A stretch of DNA of 64,000 nucleotides, taken from contig CM055319.2 in assembly GCA_029255685.2 (NCBI GenBank), forward strand, positions 26,755,568-26,819,567. The letters are read 5' to 3'. This DNA comes from Silene conica (Eukaryota; Streptophyta; Magnoliopsida; Caryophyllales; Caryophyllaceae). Within the stretch, counting starts at the first letter, position 1. Each line of letters begins with the position of its first letter. The position numbers were made by a program, and so were the translations under genes. Shown piece after piece: positions 22,359 through 33,199 of this stretch. The notes below the pieces were generated by a model. It was given only the letters and a program-made list of their open reading frames with translations, made no database searches and had not been told where the DNA came from.

Positions 22359-24371
22359 TTAGCTTAGGAACCAAACGAGTTTGGGTCCCTTCTTTACACT
22401 AGATACGGATTCCTTCTTAACCCATGTTTTTTGTGCAACTTTGGTGTTTCTTGCTAGTTCAAGTTTTCTTTTAGGACATTCATTGAACTCATGACCAGTT
22501 TTACCACAGTAGTTACAAATGATGTACTCAGGCAACCCAGCGTACTTACGTCTTCTGAAATCTGTTTGGCTTGGGTCATGGTCTCGGGTGCAACAGCGTG
22601 TGCTACTGTTGCATCTGAAACCAAGTCCAACATTTTTCAAAGCCTTTTCATTTTCTTTGGATTGTTTTAGCTGAAATTCCAAGACGTTTTGACTTCCTTC
22701 CCATTTGAGATAAAACTGTTTTGCATCAAGTAATTTTTTAGTCAAGATCTCTATTTTCTCGAGATGAGCTAGATTCAGTTTTTCAAACTTGTCAACTTTC
22801 CCTTTGACATGACTAACTTCATCACTCAACAAGATCGCAACTTCCTCTAGTTGTTTGTTGTCTAGTTTGCACGAAGTGAGTTCAACTAGGAGGGAGTCAC
22901 GTTCCTTAGTGAGTGATAATACCTTTCCTTTTAGAGACTCGATTTCTTTACAAGATTATGTTTCAACATTGCAGGGATCTGTTGCAAGAGCTGTTTCAGT
23001 TTTACTCATTAAACTCTGATTTTGTTTTCGAAGCATTTTAACTTCTTTCTCAAGATTGGTTATGGTACATGTTTGGTCTACCTCTATTAGGCTTTCTTTT
23101 AGTTTGACATTCTCCTCAGCTATACTTTCAATTTCGTCTTGCATAGCAATGAATTTATTACTTTGGACACGACACTTAGCAATGAAGTCATCTAAAAGAA
23201 GACAAATCTTGTCTTTAGAGAAGGCTCGGGCCTTTCTCTTTAGACTATTTACCTCGCTTTCAGAATCAGAGCTTGAATCAAAAGAATGAGCCATAAGACA
23301 TACGACATTTTCCTTCTTCGAAGATTTTGAAGTTTCGGGTTTTGATTTAGAAGAGATGCACAATTTTGCGTCCAATTCTTCCTCGAGGCTTTCGCCCTCA
23401 TCAGAATCGGACATGCCCCATATTGCAGTCATTACTTTGCTTCTATAATCTCTCTTAGCAAGGTCACGTTTCTCTTTGGACTTCATATCGTTCCACTTTG
23501 GTCATTCTTTAATTTGGTGACCCTTGTCACCACATTTGAAGCAACCAAAAGTGGAATTCGATCTCCTCTTGGGAAAACGCTTTTTGCTAGAATTGTTATT
23601 GAACCTTTGTGACCCCCGACCATTTATTATGCCGGCCATGTTCTTCGTAAACATGGCAAACTTAACATCCTCATCCTCCTCATCACTTAAGAGAGCATTT
23701 AGAGCAAGTCCCTTTCCCTTTGAACTCTCTTGAGAGCGTTTTGTAAGTAAAAGCTCATGGGCCATGAGAGACCCCATTAGTTCATTTAGGGAGAGGACGA
23801 CAAGGTCTTTGGCTTCCTCAATAGTCGTCACCTTCGGTTGCCACTTTTCAGTTAAGCTTCGAAGGATCTTTCGGACTAAATCCTCGGATTCAAAGTTTCG
23901 ACCTAAGCGTTTTAGTTCATTAACAATGCATGAGAAACGAGATGAAAGACTATTGATTGACTCATCTTTTCCCATGTTGAACATCTCATATTGTTGCATG
24001 AGAAGGTAACCACGGTACTTCTTGACTTGAGACGTGCCCTCATGAGCTAGGCTTAGGGTGTCCCAAATCTCTTTGGCCGAAGTACATTCCGATATTCGAT
24101 TTACCTATTGGTCGTCGATGCCATATTGAATAATGGACATGGCTATAGAGTTTTTCTCGATTTTCTTATAATCATTTTCAATGTACTTCTCTTCATTTTT
24201 AGCTGTCGTGTTTCAATCTTTATCCGTCACCTCAATTTTACGAGGGCTCTTTTTAATAATCATCCAACACTCATAGTCAACTCCCTTGACATAGTGTTCC
24301 ATGCGGTGTTTCCACCAAGCATAGTTTTCTCCCTTAAAGATCGGGTACTTAGTGTGCTTTGACTCGTCCAT
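22359..24371 (-). pseudogene. copia gag (UBN2-type) with two zinc knuckles
   Basis: ATG at 24371 starts MDESKHTKYPIFKGENY, the usual Ty1/copia gag opening. Fragments run 24371-24000 (with stops), 23999-23502, 23486-22956 and 22832-22359. The first CCHC knuckle (CFKCGDKGHQIKE) has its last Cys codon changed to a TGA stop at about 23500. The second (CNYCGKTGHEFNECP) is intact. Between them are acidic and coiled-coil-like stretches (IESIAEENVKLKESL), a feature of the longer gag proteins of SIRE elements. Four or more breaks make it non-functional. Confidence 0.9.
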
Positions 24372-24420
24372 GACTATGGATCTTACTCTTTGGTGGTAAA
24401 ACCGAAATCAAGAGCACAAG

Positions 24421-24432
24421 GCTCTGATACCA
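24421..24432 (-). other. Primer binding site, initiator Met-tRNA type
   Basis: The minus strand reads TGGTATCAGAGC two bases inside the 5' LTR. This is complementary to the 3' end of plant initiator tRNA-Met and is the most common primer site in plant copia elements. Confidence 0.93.
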
Positions 24433-24434
24433 AT

Positions 24435-25761
24435 TGAAGAGTCAAGAACGATTTAGCACCTAAGAGGGGGAGGGGGTGAATTAGGTGACCTTTTAAAAAT
24501 TTCTGATTTTAGCTTAAGTGTTTACGAGTTCAAGCAACAAAAAACAGAGTCTAAGCAACAATATATGGAACTGTTGCACAGATCTGATCTATTACGGAAA
24601 TAGCAAAGAAACGAGAAATAAGTAATAGTTTAAGCAATAAACAAAGGATATTAAAAATTGGTTCAGCTCCTAATCCGGAGCCTACGTCCAACCGTTATTT
24701 TATTGAATGTTTAGAAGTTACTCAACTCAACTAAAACGATTACAACAAAACAACTCCCCAACCTACTCCGGTTGCATTTTGTCTAGAGCTACTCCGCTCG
24801 TAAGACTTGACTCAAACTTAAAGCGACTCCGCTCTGAGAGTTTTGATGTTCTACCTTATGGTTTATACGATCTGTATCTCAAAAGTTCACGTAAGAACGT
24901 GGAGATTTCATTGATGATCTAACACAAGGGTCATCGAACATACTCTTTTAGCCATTAGATGTGCGAACTAGCACAAGGAGATAATTGCTTTGAAAACAAA
25001 TGAAGACTCTTTGAAAAACAGAAACTTTTACAAACAAACTTTGAAGAACAAATGCTTAAAAAGATTTTTGCAAAGTTTACAATAAATGCCTCAGAAGTCT
25101 TGGTATTAAATGACCTAGAAGTTGGTTTATATAGAGAATGGGGCGTGTGGATGCTCACTCACAAAAGCATATTATATTCATATCACTCTTTTAACCAAAG
25201 GTCTATTGAGTGAAAAGTCTTTTACAAATTGGTGAAAAGGACTACTCATTTTTGCAAGACTCAAGGAATTTCCCTTTTGTGTAATGAGTATATGATACAC
25301 CTTTGGCTTTGAAAAAGTCTCTTAGCTAAGAGAGGAAAGAATAGCCTTTTTACTTTTTGGCATCTAGACCTAGGCGTCATGTGATTTGAATTTCATTTGA
25401 TGCTCTTTCTAGTTTGTAAACCATGATTTTGAAATATGCAGATGAGAATAAAAGACAACTTTTTTTGACTTTAATATTTTCGAAAACTATCTCTATGACC
25501 GTACCAGAAACCCCAGTTGCAACAGTTTGCTAGACTGTTGCAAGGGTTTTACACCTTCTAACAATTAAAATCGTATATTGGACTACCTTGCTTACAACAC
25601 TTTTCTAGACTTAGGCTTTCACTTGTCTTTGCTTGCTTCTTGACATATGATCTTGTTTGTCTTCAATGAGCCTTATGTCACTTGCTAATCTTTTGTACTA
25701 ATCAAGCAAACATTAGATAATCAAGGGTAACTTGTCATCATAAACACATTGTGTTCTAACA
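24435..25761 (-). repeat. 5' LTR of the SIRE-like element
   Basis: 1327 bp, reading TGTTAGAACACAATG...TTGACTCTTCA on the minus strand and colinear with 10520-11852. A TATA-like CTATATAAAC (minus) at 25125-25134 probably marks the promoter. It ends at the CATTT duplication. Confidence 0.92.
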
Positions 25762-25766
25762 CATTT

Positions 25767-26043
25767 GTTCGAGTTTCCGTCATATTTCAACCTGAAAAAT
25801 GAGATGGCGACACCAATTGTTACTCAAATTGAACAGCACCCGGGGTATAATAGTAAATTGCTCAAGTATTTTAAAATTTAAAAAGTAATATGGTAAAAAG
25901 TAATTAAGGCAATTCAAGTATTATAATCAATAACTAACCAGATTAAAAGTTGTTTTAGAAAAGATAACTAAAGAGCTTTTTGGTTGTTATCGAGCCTATT
26001 TTGTAGGCATTTAGTTAGTACATACTCAATGGACGTCTATAAC
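25767..26043. other. Spacer, no gene seen
   Basis: AT-rich sequence that was continuous with 10515 and leftward before the copia insertion. No recognisable feature. Confidence 0.5.
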
Positions 26044-26259
26044 TTAGGGTGTGTTTGGATAACAAAAATGGAGGAAAAGGCAGGGGAGTGGGATAGACCT
26101 GATCATGGGCCGGGCTGGGCCGGGTTTGGGCCGGACTCGTGCTAAATAAACGGCCCAAATACACGGGCCGGGCCGGGCCCAAACGATGGGCCAATTTTCT
26201 TGGCCCAATCCCAGAATTGTTCGGGCTATAATGGGCCTCGGGCCAAAACGGGCCAAAAT

Positions 26260-29110
26260 TGTGACACCCCGCGATTTAGCATAAAAATAAACAAATAATT
26301 TGCAGCGGAAATACGATACTTTTAAAAACTTTTCGACATATTTATTAAAACTTTTTCGCGGAATATCAAAACAGCATGCGGAAGATTAAAAACTAATGAG
26401 AAAGTATAAATTATACAAAATAACTTAAATTGACGAGGGATAAGGTGTCCCACGATAGCAACATGAATTAAATCTAAACTAAGCGTAAGGGTAATTGTCA
26501 AATTATCAACAATGCTCGCTAGACACACGTCTTCCCAAAACATCACCAACCTACATTCATGAAACATGAACGCCACAGTCAGTGGGGAGTAACTCAGGGT
26601 TCTCCCAGCCACTTTACGTCAGAAAACATGTAAACGGTAATACTAAACATCTTATACATATGAAGATGTATATAATTTCATAAACAATCATATATATTAC
26701 CAAACATGATCAATGCGTGGGCGATAAGTCAAAAACATGTGAAAACAGCATGAATCAACATGTATAACAGAATTAAAGCCAGCATATGAGATAGTATCAA
26801 AATCACGGAAACATCCAAGCAAAGAATACACATAGTCAGAGCGTATAACCGCTGCCTCTGACATACCAGAGCGTATAACCACTGCCTCTGGCTACTGGAG
26901 CGTATAACCACTGCCTCCAGTTACGGAGCGTATAAACACTGCCTCCGATTACAAAGCATACAACTATCAAACAACATAGGAATAGAATGAACGTCGTCAG
27001 AGCGTATAACCACTGCCTCTGACATACTAGAGCGTATAACCACTGCCTCTAGCTACTGGAGCGTATAACCACTGCCTCCAGCTACGGAGCGTATAACCAC
27101 TACCTCCGAATACTATGTATAGCGTATAACCACTGCCTATATGCCTAAGACCTGGCCAGACCTCTCGATGTAATGCCTTACATCGAACGACACCCGGGGA
27201 CCGGAGCGTATAACCACTGCCTCCGACCAATCCCGAACATAGATAAATTCTCATTGCATGGGTGGCGTTAGTTCATTACAGTGATACACAAATTGTACCA
27301 CCGCTATCTATTCACATGTCAAGGCAACAAACCGTCGCCAACACAATTTTAGGATGACATAACCGTCACCTACACAAGCTTAGGATAACATAACCGTTAA
27401 CCCACTCATTTAAACATACATGATCAAATAAAAGATGGATAATACAACACTTATATCCGTTCCATGCTGAAAGAGAACACACGGGATTGAATAATGAAAC
27501 AAAAGTTCTAAACGCATTTCACAATACAGCTGTCCTCTACCGTAAAATTCATAATTAATTCAAATAAAATAGAAATGATACAAGGCCAATTGGGTCGGAT
27601 TAATAAGACTTTTAACTACAATATTCATTAAATAAACATTTCCAAAATATGAACTTAACAGGGGTTTATAATCTGATCTTTACAGTATGTCAAAAATCGT
27701 CGCATTAAATGTATTGCTTCATAAAACGGGGTTAACAAAACATTTTGGGGCAACGTAAACTCCTAACATCAACTAAATTCTTCAAAGTTTAATTATAGAA
27801 AAGGACCAGAATAGTTTCAAAGTATAAAAATGGTTTTCGAAATAATCTTTGAGCTACTGTACGTTCTGCGAGTATTTCAGCGCAATGTTCGTAAATATTT
27901 TATTGTAAACAAACGACATGCAAAAAATTATGAAATTTTAGAGGTAGACTCTACACTTAAAATAAATAGGGGTCTCTTTTCAACATTTTCAAAGACGGAT
28001 ACTCTAAGATGTCGAAATAAATTGTACAAGACAATGGACAGATTTGTCAAGGTGCTGAAACTTATCAAATAACCCAAGTAAACCAAGCATTATGAACTTG
28101 AAAGACTATCCAACTAATCATCCTCAAAGATCACAACCTCATTTTACAATACAATTCTTAATGAATTTCCAACTAGAATATCATCCAACACAACCATGCA
28201 AAATGAAATTCATCCAAACATATGATTTATGAACTTAATCATGTCACTATTTAACCAAACACAATTCTAGTATACTAAACATTACTAGCATATAGAACAC
28301 ATGCAAACATAGACGATAAGTCGAGTAACCCATCACCGTTACCTTATAACTCTTCAATAAGCATGATTTTGAACTTAAAGCCACTCCGGTTTGGAGAACT
28401 GAACTAGCTACACATAAATAAACGAGGTTAGCTATGAGAATCGTGCCTTAAAGGCCACGACCAGAGTATATTAAGGAAGAAATTTGATACTTTTATTACC
28501 TAGAAAGATGGAGGGCGAGGAGACGAAGATATAGGCGCGAAAATCGTCGAAAACTAATAAGAAACGAAGATTTTATGGTCGTTTTACGGTGAGGTGCACA
28601 ACAATGGTGTTCTTTGTGTTTGGGTGTTCTTAGCTGAAAAAAAAAATAAAGGATTGAAGAAGAAGGAAGGAGGAGGTTGACCTTGGGCAGCAAGGCAAAG
28701 TTCTATACTTAGCCAAGTGTCCCAAAGGACATGTGGAAAAGAGTAAAGAGTAAGCAACGAGCGAGTGTCTCGTTAGGGATGGTCCGCGACAGCCTTTCGT
28801 ATTTTCGGCATAATTTCCTCCACAAAACTCGAAATGAGGTGTTTTCGGTGGCGTTGGAAAGCTAAGAAAGAGAGCTAAAACTTTTATTTTATAAGAAAGA
28901 GCTAAATATGCCTTTAAAAGATTTTAAAATTAGTAACAAGGACAGAGTAGCGTTTCACAAGTTTAAGGAGTATAAGTTTAAAACGGACATAATAATATCA
29001 TTGTCAAAAACGATAAATTCTAAATGGAATTTTATTTATTGTGGAACATTATTATTACTAAAATAATATTTTAATAATATATAAATACTTGGAAATTACG
29101 GGGTGTTACA
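26260..29110 (-). mobile_element. Solo LTR (2.85 kb) inside the hAT-like element
   Basis: On the minus strand it starts TGTAACACCCCGTAATTTCC and ends GGGGTGTCACA, with perfect 5-bp duplication AAAAT (26255-26259 and 29111-29115). No internal domain. It shares the TGTAACACC-type start and large size with the solo LTRs at 3493 and 16322. It contains its own minisatellite (26838-27222). Confidence 0.9.
26838..27222. repeat. GAGCGTATAACCACTGCCTC minisatellite
   Basis: About ten copies of a 20-bp core, GAGCGTATAACCACTGCCTC, separated by variable spacers such as TGACATAC or TAGCTACTG, in two clusters (26838-26950 and 27000-27222). In most units the spacer begins with the complement of the bases just before the core (CAGA/TCTG), so each unit can form a small hairpin. 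Confidence 0.85.
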
Positions 29111-29918
29111 AAAATAATCTAATACGAAACAATCAACGAAATGGATATGTGAACAAACTATTAGCAACGAAATAAAATTTTCAAGTCTTAGGTGTTTGAC
29201 TTCGACCCTTTTGGTAGGAGAACAATCCATAGTACCATACATAACTTATGAGTTGAAAAACAATGAGTAGTATTAACTAAAAGTGTACGATAAAAATATA
29301 AAAATATTCGCAAAGTTGATAATCCAATGCATTAGTGATATTAGATTATTAGTGTGATATGATATACGATTCCAACTTTTGAATTTTTTCTTTTTTAAAA
29401 AATAATTTCAGGTCGGGCCGGGCCAAAAAACGTGCCTTTAGGTTGGCCCAAACCCGGCCCTATATTTATATCGGACTTATTTAGGGCCGGGCCACGGGCT
29501 TTTTGGGCCAAACTATTAGGCCCTAACCTGAGAAAAAATCGGGCTGGGCCGAGTCAGGCCATCTCTGGCCCAGCTCTAGAGTGGGAAGGAGGGGAGAGAA
29601 AGGGAACGGAGGGAACGGAAGGGCAAATGAAATATGGGTGTTTGGATACAATTTCCTTTCCAAATCTTACGGAGAGATTTTGATTTGGCTAAGAGAAAAT
29701 TGATCCATCCAAATTTCTCCCCTTCATTTCACTTCCAGCCTTTTTTGCTATCCAAACAAAAAATTCTAAATCCCTTACTCTCTCCCTTTTTTTCCCTCCA
29801 AAACCCTCAATTCAAACACCCTTAGAGATTTCATAAGAACAATTCCCTCCTTAATATGATCAAGTCATTTGTTCCCAATTTCATAAAATAAGAGCATTCG
29901 TGTAGTTTACAAGTAAGA

Positions 29919-30021
<103 letters not shown>

Positions 30022-30149
30022 ATCATGTGAGGTCTATGATCTCAAATGAGGATTGAGGTCTACTATAAGAACCATTAGATCAACAAAAAAAACCATGAGA
30101 TGATGCCACGTGGATAATACAATTCAGCAAAACGCAAAAGTTACTCAAT

Positions 30150-30208
30150 GGGAGTCGATCCCGCGACCACAAGCAACGAAGACCAACAATTTACCAACTC
30201 TGCCCCAA
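30150..30208 (-). other. tRNA-like segment 1 in the TIR element
   Basis: Minus strand: GGGGCAGAGTTGGTAAATTG (box A-like), then GTGGTCGCGGGATCGACTCC (box B-like). It matches the internal RNA polymerase III promoter pattern of tRNA genes. A full cloverleaf with acceptor stem is not evident, so this is tRNA-derived, not a gene call. Confidence 0.5.
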
Positions 30209-30489
30209 CATCCTTATTTATTTATGTAATATTGTACTATATTTAACACGTGATTGTTGAAGTGAGTTTGGAGACGGAGCCATACGCAGAGTTGCTCAAA
30301 TTGCTCAAATTGCGAATTGCGAATTGGGATTAATCCCGAAACCTTCGGAATTATTTTTTCTCGGAATTATATTTTCGAAATTTTTTTTATCGGAAAATTC
30401 TCAAAACTTTTTCCGAATTTTTTCTCGAAATTTTTTTTTCGATTTTTTTTCTCTTATCTTTTTTTTTTCCTCGACAAGATTGGAGAAAA

Positions 30490-31715
30490 AAAAATGCGTA
30501 GATACACATCTCTTAATTCGTAGATACACATGTCTAAATGCGTAGATACACACCTTTAAATACGTAGATACACATGGCTAAATGCGTAGATACACACCTT
30601 TAAATACGTAGATACACATGGCTAAATGCGTAGATACACATCTCTTAATGCGTAGATACACATATCTAAATGCGTAGGTACACATCTCTAAATGCATAGA
30701 TACACATGTTTGAATGCGTAGATACACACCTCTATATGAGTAGATACACACCTCTATATGAATAGATACACATCTCTAAATGCGTAGATACACATGTTTG
30801 AATGCGTAGATACACACCTCTATATGGGTAGATACACACCACTATATGAGTAGATACACATCTCTAAATGCGTAGATACACATGGCTAAATGCGTAGATA
30901 CACATCTCTAAATGCGTAGATACACACCTTTAATGCTTAGATACACATGGCTAAATGCGTAGATACACACGTCTAGTAGATACACACCTTTAAATACGTA
31001 GATACACATGGCTAAATGCGTAGATACACATATCTAAATGCGTAGATACACATCTCTAAATGCGTAGAAACACACCTTTAAATGCGTAGATACACATCTC
31101 TTAATGCTTAGATACACATGTCTAAATGCGTAGATAAACACCTTTAAATACGTAGATACACATGGCTAAATGCGTAGATACACATCTCTTAATGCGTAGA
31201 AACACATGTCTAAATGCGTAGATACACACCTCTAAATGCGTAGATACACATGTTTGAATGCGTAGATACACACCTCTATATGAGTAGATACACATCTCTA
31301 ATGCGTAGATACACACCTTTATATGAGTAGATACACATCTCTAAATGCGTAGATACACATGGCTAAATGCGTAGATAAACATCTCTAAATGCGTAGATAC
31401 ACATGTCTAAATACGTAGATACATACCTTTAAATGCGTAGATACACATCTCTAAATGCGGAGATACACATGTCTAAATGCGTAGATACACACCTTTAATG
31501 CTTAGATACACATGGTTAAATGCGTAGATACACATATCTAAATGCGTAGATACACACCTTTAAATACGTAGATATACATGGTTAAATGCGTAGATACACA
31601 TCTCTAAATGTGTAGATACACATGTTTGAATGCGTAGATACACACCTCTAAATACGTAGATGTACATCTCTAAATGCGTAGATACACAACTTTCAATGTG
31701 TAGGTACACATCTCG
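30490..31715 (+). repeat. 22-bp minisatellite, about 55 copies
   Basis: Near-perfect tandem units of 22 bp with core GCGTAGATACACA, followed by a variable CTCTAAAT, GGCTAAAT, CCTTTAAAT or TGTTTGAAT tail. Tail types alternate in blocks that recur along the array (for example the CCTTTAAATAC, GGCTAAATGC pair at 30550, 30980 and 31140), evidence of segmental duplication within the array. Rare units have lost one or two bases. All six frames give artefactual repetitive ORFs. Confidence 0.95.
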
Positions 31716-31719
31716 AAGT

Positions 31720-31905
31720 TTTTTAATCGGTAAAAAAAAAATGAAAAAGAAAATTTTCGAAAAAACCAATTTTTTTCTCGAAATTTTTTTCATTACAATA
31801 TCACGGGTTCTTCAAAACTATATTCGAAAAAAATGAAAAAAAAAAATTTGTATAAAAGAAATGAAAAAAAAAAAAATTCGAAAAAAAAAATCAAGAATAA
31901 GCCAT
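31720..31905. repeat. A/T homopolymer-rich inverted flank of the minisatellite
   Basis: TCGAAAAAAA and TTTTTCTCGAAATTTTTTT runs mirror the 30350-30490 region left of the array (TTTTTTCTCGAAATTTTTTT), so the minisatellite sits between inverted homopolymer-rich arms. Confidence 0.7.
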
Positions 31906-32027
31906 TAACAAGGTAACCAAAGAAGAAAACGCAAGAACAAATAAGAAATTGAAAACTTGAACAAAAATGTCATCGAAAATGATTTCGTCTTAAATATTAT
32001 ACAATATCGTATTAATCAACAAAAACT

Positions 32028-32090
32028 TTGTGGCCTATTGGTTGAGGTGCTGGTCTTTGTACCCCGAGGTCGGGTGTTCGAACCCCAGTA
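32028..32090 (+). other. tRNA-like segment 2 in the TIR element
   Basis: TGGCCTATTGGTTGAGGTGC (box A-like), then GAGGTCGGGTGTTCGAACCC (box B-like). It is part of a ~140-bp module that is duplicated next to it. Confidence 0.55.
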
Positions 32091-32169
32091 TTAGCAGGAT
32101 TTTATTTTTCCTTATTAGAAAGTTTTCACGTGTTAAATATTATACAGTATTACATTTATCAACAAAGGA

Positions 32170-32235
32170 CTTAGTGGTCTGTTGGTTAAGTTATTCGCCT
32201 CTAACATTTGTGGTCGCGGGTTCGATTCCAATGGT
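32170..32235 (+). other. tRNA-like segment 3 in the TIR element
   Basis: TAGTGGTCTGTTGGTTAAG (box A-like), then GTGGTCGCGGGTTCGATTCC (box B-like). The preceding TTAAATATTATACAGTAT parallels the sequence before segment 2, so segments 2 and 3 are diverged tandem copies. Confidence 0.55.
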
Positions 32236-32331
32236 GGTAGAGTTTTGATTTTTGCTTAAATCAAGTAGATCTCAATCCTCATTTAACGAGTAGACCTCAC
32301 AGGATCCTCGCTCTATATATATATATATATA

Positions 32332-32927
32332 TGAACGAAATACATGTATCAACAATACTCTGTACTAAACAAATCAAGTTTTTCAATGATTTAAACTAAA
32401 TCACCAAAATCAAAGTAAAACATTCAATAATTCTAAATTGTGCTCCGTATTTATTTATTTTTACTTAATTGGTAAAAACGTATGACTGGAGAAAGATAAA
32501 GATCTGTGTTATGATATATCATTCTATAAGATTAGATATTAAGATATAGTATAGTTTTAATTAATACTTCGTATTTTTTATTAATTTATCAATATAATAA
32601 ATTGTGAATTACATAACATTCCTATGATTTTGCGCAAAAATTAAAACTACTTCTTAATTTTTTTTTATTATTTTTAATTTTTTTTATTAGGGTGTTATCG
32701 AAACTCCGTAAAACATGGTGTCGTCCTAGTCCTACCATTGCCCAGAACAATTACGAAGATAGTCCAATATGATTAATTTAAGTAATTAAAGGCGCTTTTA
32801 TTGATGGAAAATGAAAAAACATAGAAACTGATAAGCAAGTAGACGGAAATTAAACAACACCACCTGAAACAACACAAGTAATCACTCAGTCCTTGACTGG
32901 AGAATAATGATGGTGAGTAGTAATTGA
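32332..32927. other. 3' flank of the GDSL gene
   Basis: AT-rich, no gene. It probably contains the 3' UTR and poly(A) signal of the minus-strand GDSL gene; several AATAAA-like motifs on the minus strand (for example near 32800) are candidates, but none can be singled out. Confidence 0.4.
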
Positions 32928-33199
32928 CTATTTGGTGGAAGAAACGTAATTTGGAACGACATTTTTGCTGATGAACGCGACATTATTAGTTGATAATAAC
33001 GTATTAATGTTGATGGGATGAACAATATTAGAGTCGATTGCATTGAAGGCCTTTTCTGCAGTAGCTATGTTTGCCATTTCAGTAGTATGAAATCCATCCC
33101 AAAATATGTAGTTTCCTCTTTCCTCGCACACCTTTTCCGATTCTTGACACTGGAAATCTTCTCGTACTTTGCAGCATGTATTATCTACGATTGCAGAAC
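32928..33199 (-). CDS. GDSL gene exon 5
   Basis: 272 bp including the TAG stop. It opens [12 protein letters not shown], where family members usually have NAGCCG, and includes [11 protein letters not shown] with the catalytic Asp and His. The C-terminus (NYVSSTK) is longer than in many paralogues. Confidence 0.92.

Larger units (their letters stand above)
10520..25761 (-). mobile_element. SIRE/Maximus-like Ty1/copia retrotransposon with envelope-like region
   Basis: Two LTRs (10520-11852 and 24435-25761) flank about 12.6 kb and are bounded by the duplication CATTT (10515-10519 and 25762-25766). On the minus strand the order is 5' LTR, initiator-Met tRNA primer site, gag, protease, integrase, RT, RNase H, extra ORF region, polypurine tract and 3' LTR. 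Integrase before RT identifies Ty1/copia. The large extra ORF after pol and the purine-rich TCATCAAAGGCGGATT next to the 3' LTR fit the SIRE/Maximus lineage. It is split by two later solo LTRs (16322-19428 and 19794-21061); without them it is about 10.9 kb. Stops, frameshifts and lost catalytic residues show it is dead. Confidence 0.93.
26094..29578. mobile_element. hAT-like element rich in GGGCCGGGC, split by a solo LTR
   Basis: Ends TAGACCTGATCATGGGCC and ...GGCCCAGCTCTA, flanked by the perfect 8-bp duplication GAGTGGGA (26086-26093 and 29579-29586), as for hAT elements. The subterminal parts (26105-26255 and 29405-29575) are packed with GGGCCGGGCC and GGCCCAAA motifs in opposing orientations. 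Minus the nested LTR it is about 630 bp and non-coding. Confidence 0.85.
26047..29821. mobile_element. PIF/Harbinger-like MITE split by nested elements
   Basis: Inverted ends GGGTGTGTTTGGATAAC (26047) and ...TTCAAACACCC (29821) are flanked by TTA on both sides (26044-26046 and 29822-29824). A 3-bp TTA duplication and GGGTGTTTGG-type ends are typical of PIF/Harbinger (Tourist-like) elements. Without the nested hAT element it is only about 290 bp and has no coding capacity. An internal GGGTGTTTGGATAC (29635) and GCTATCCAAAC (29746) suggest a second element end or an older duplication inside it. Confidence 0.75.

Noticed and set aside
30490..31715. Regular short repeats resembling a CRISPR array
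   Set aside because: Units are head-to-tail with no unique spacers, in a plant genome and inside a transposon; it is a minisatellite.
32028..32235. True tRNA genes
   Set aside because: Box A/B-like motifs are present but acceptor stems and anticodon arms do not form; called tRNA-like only.
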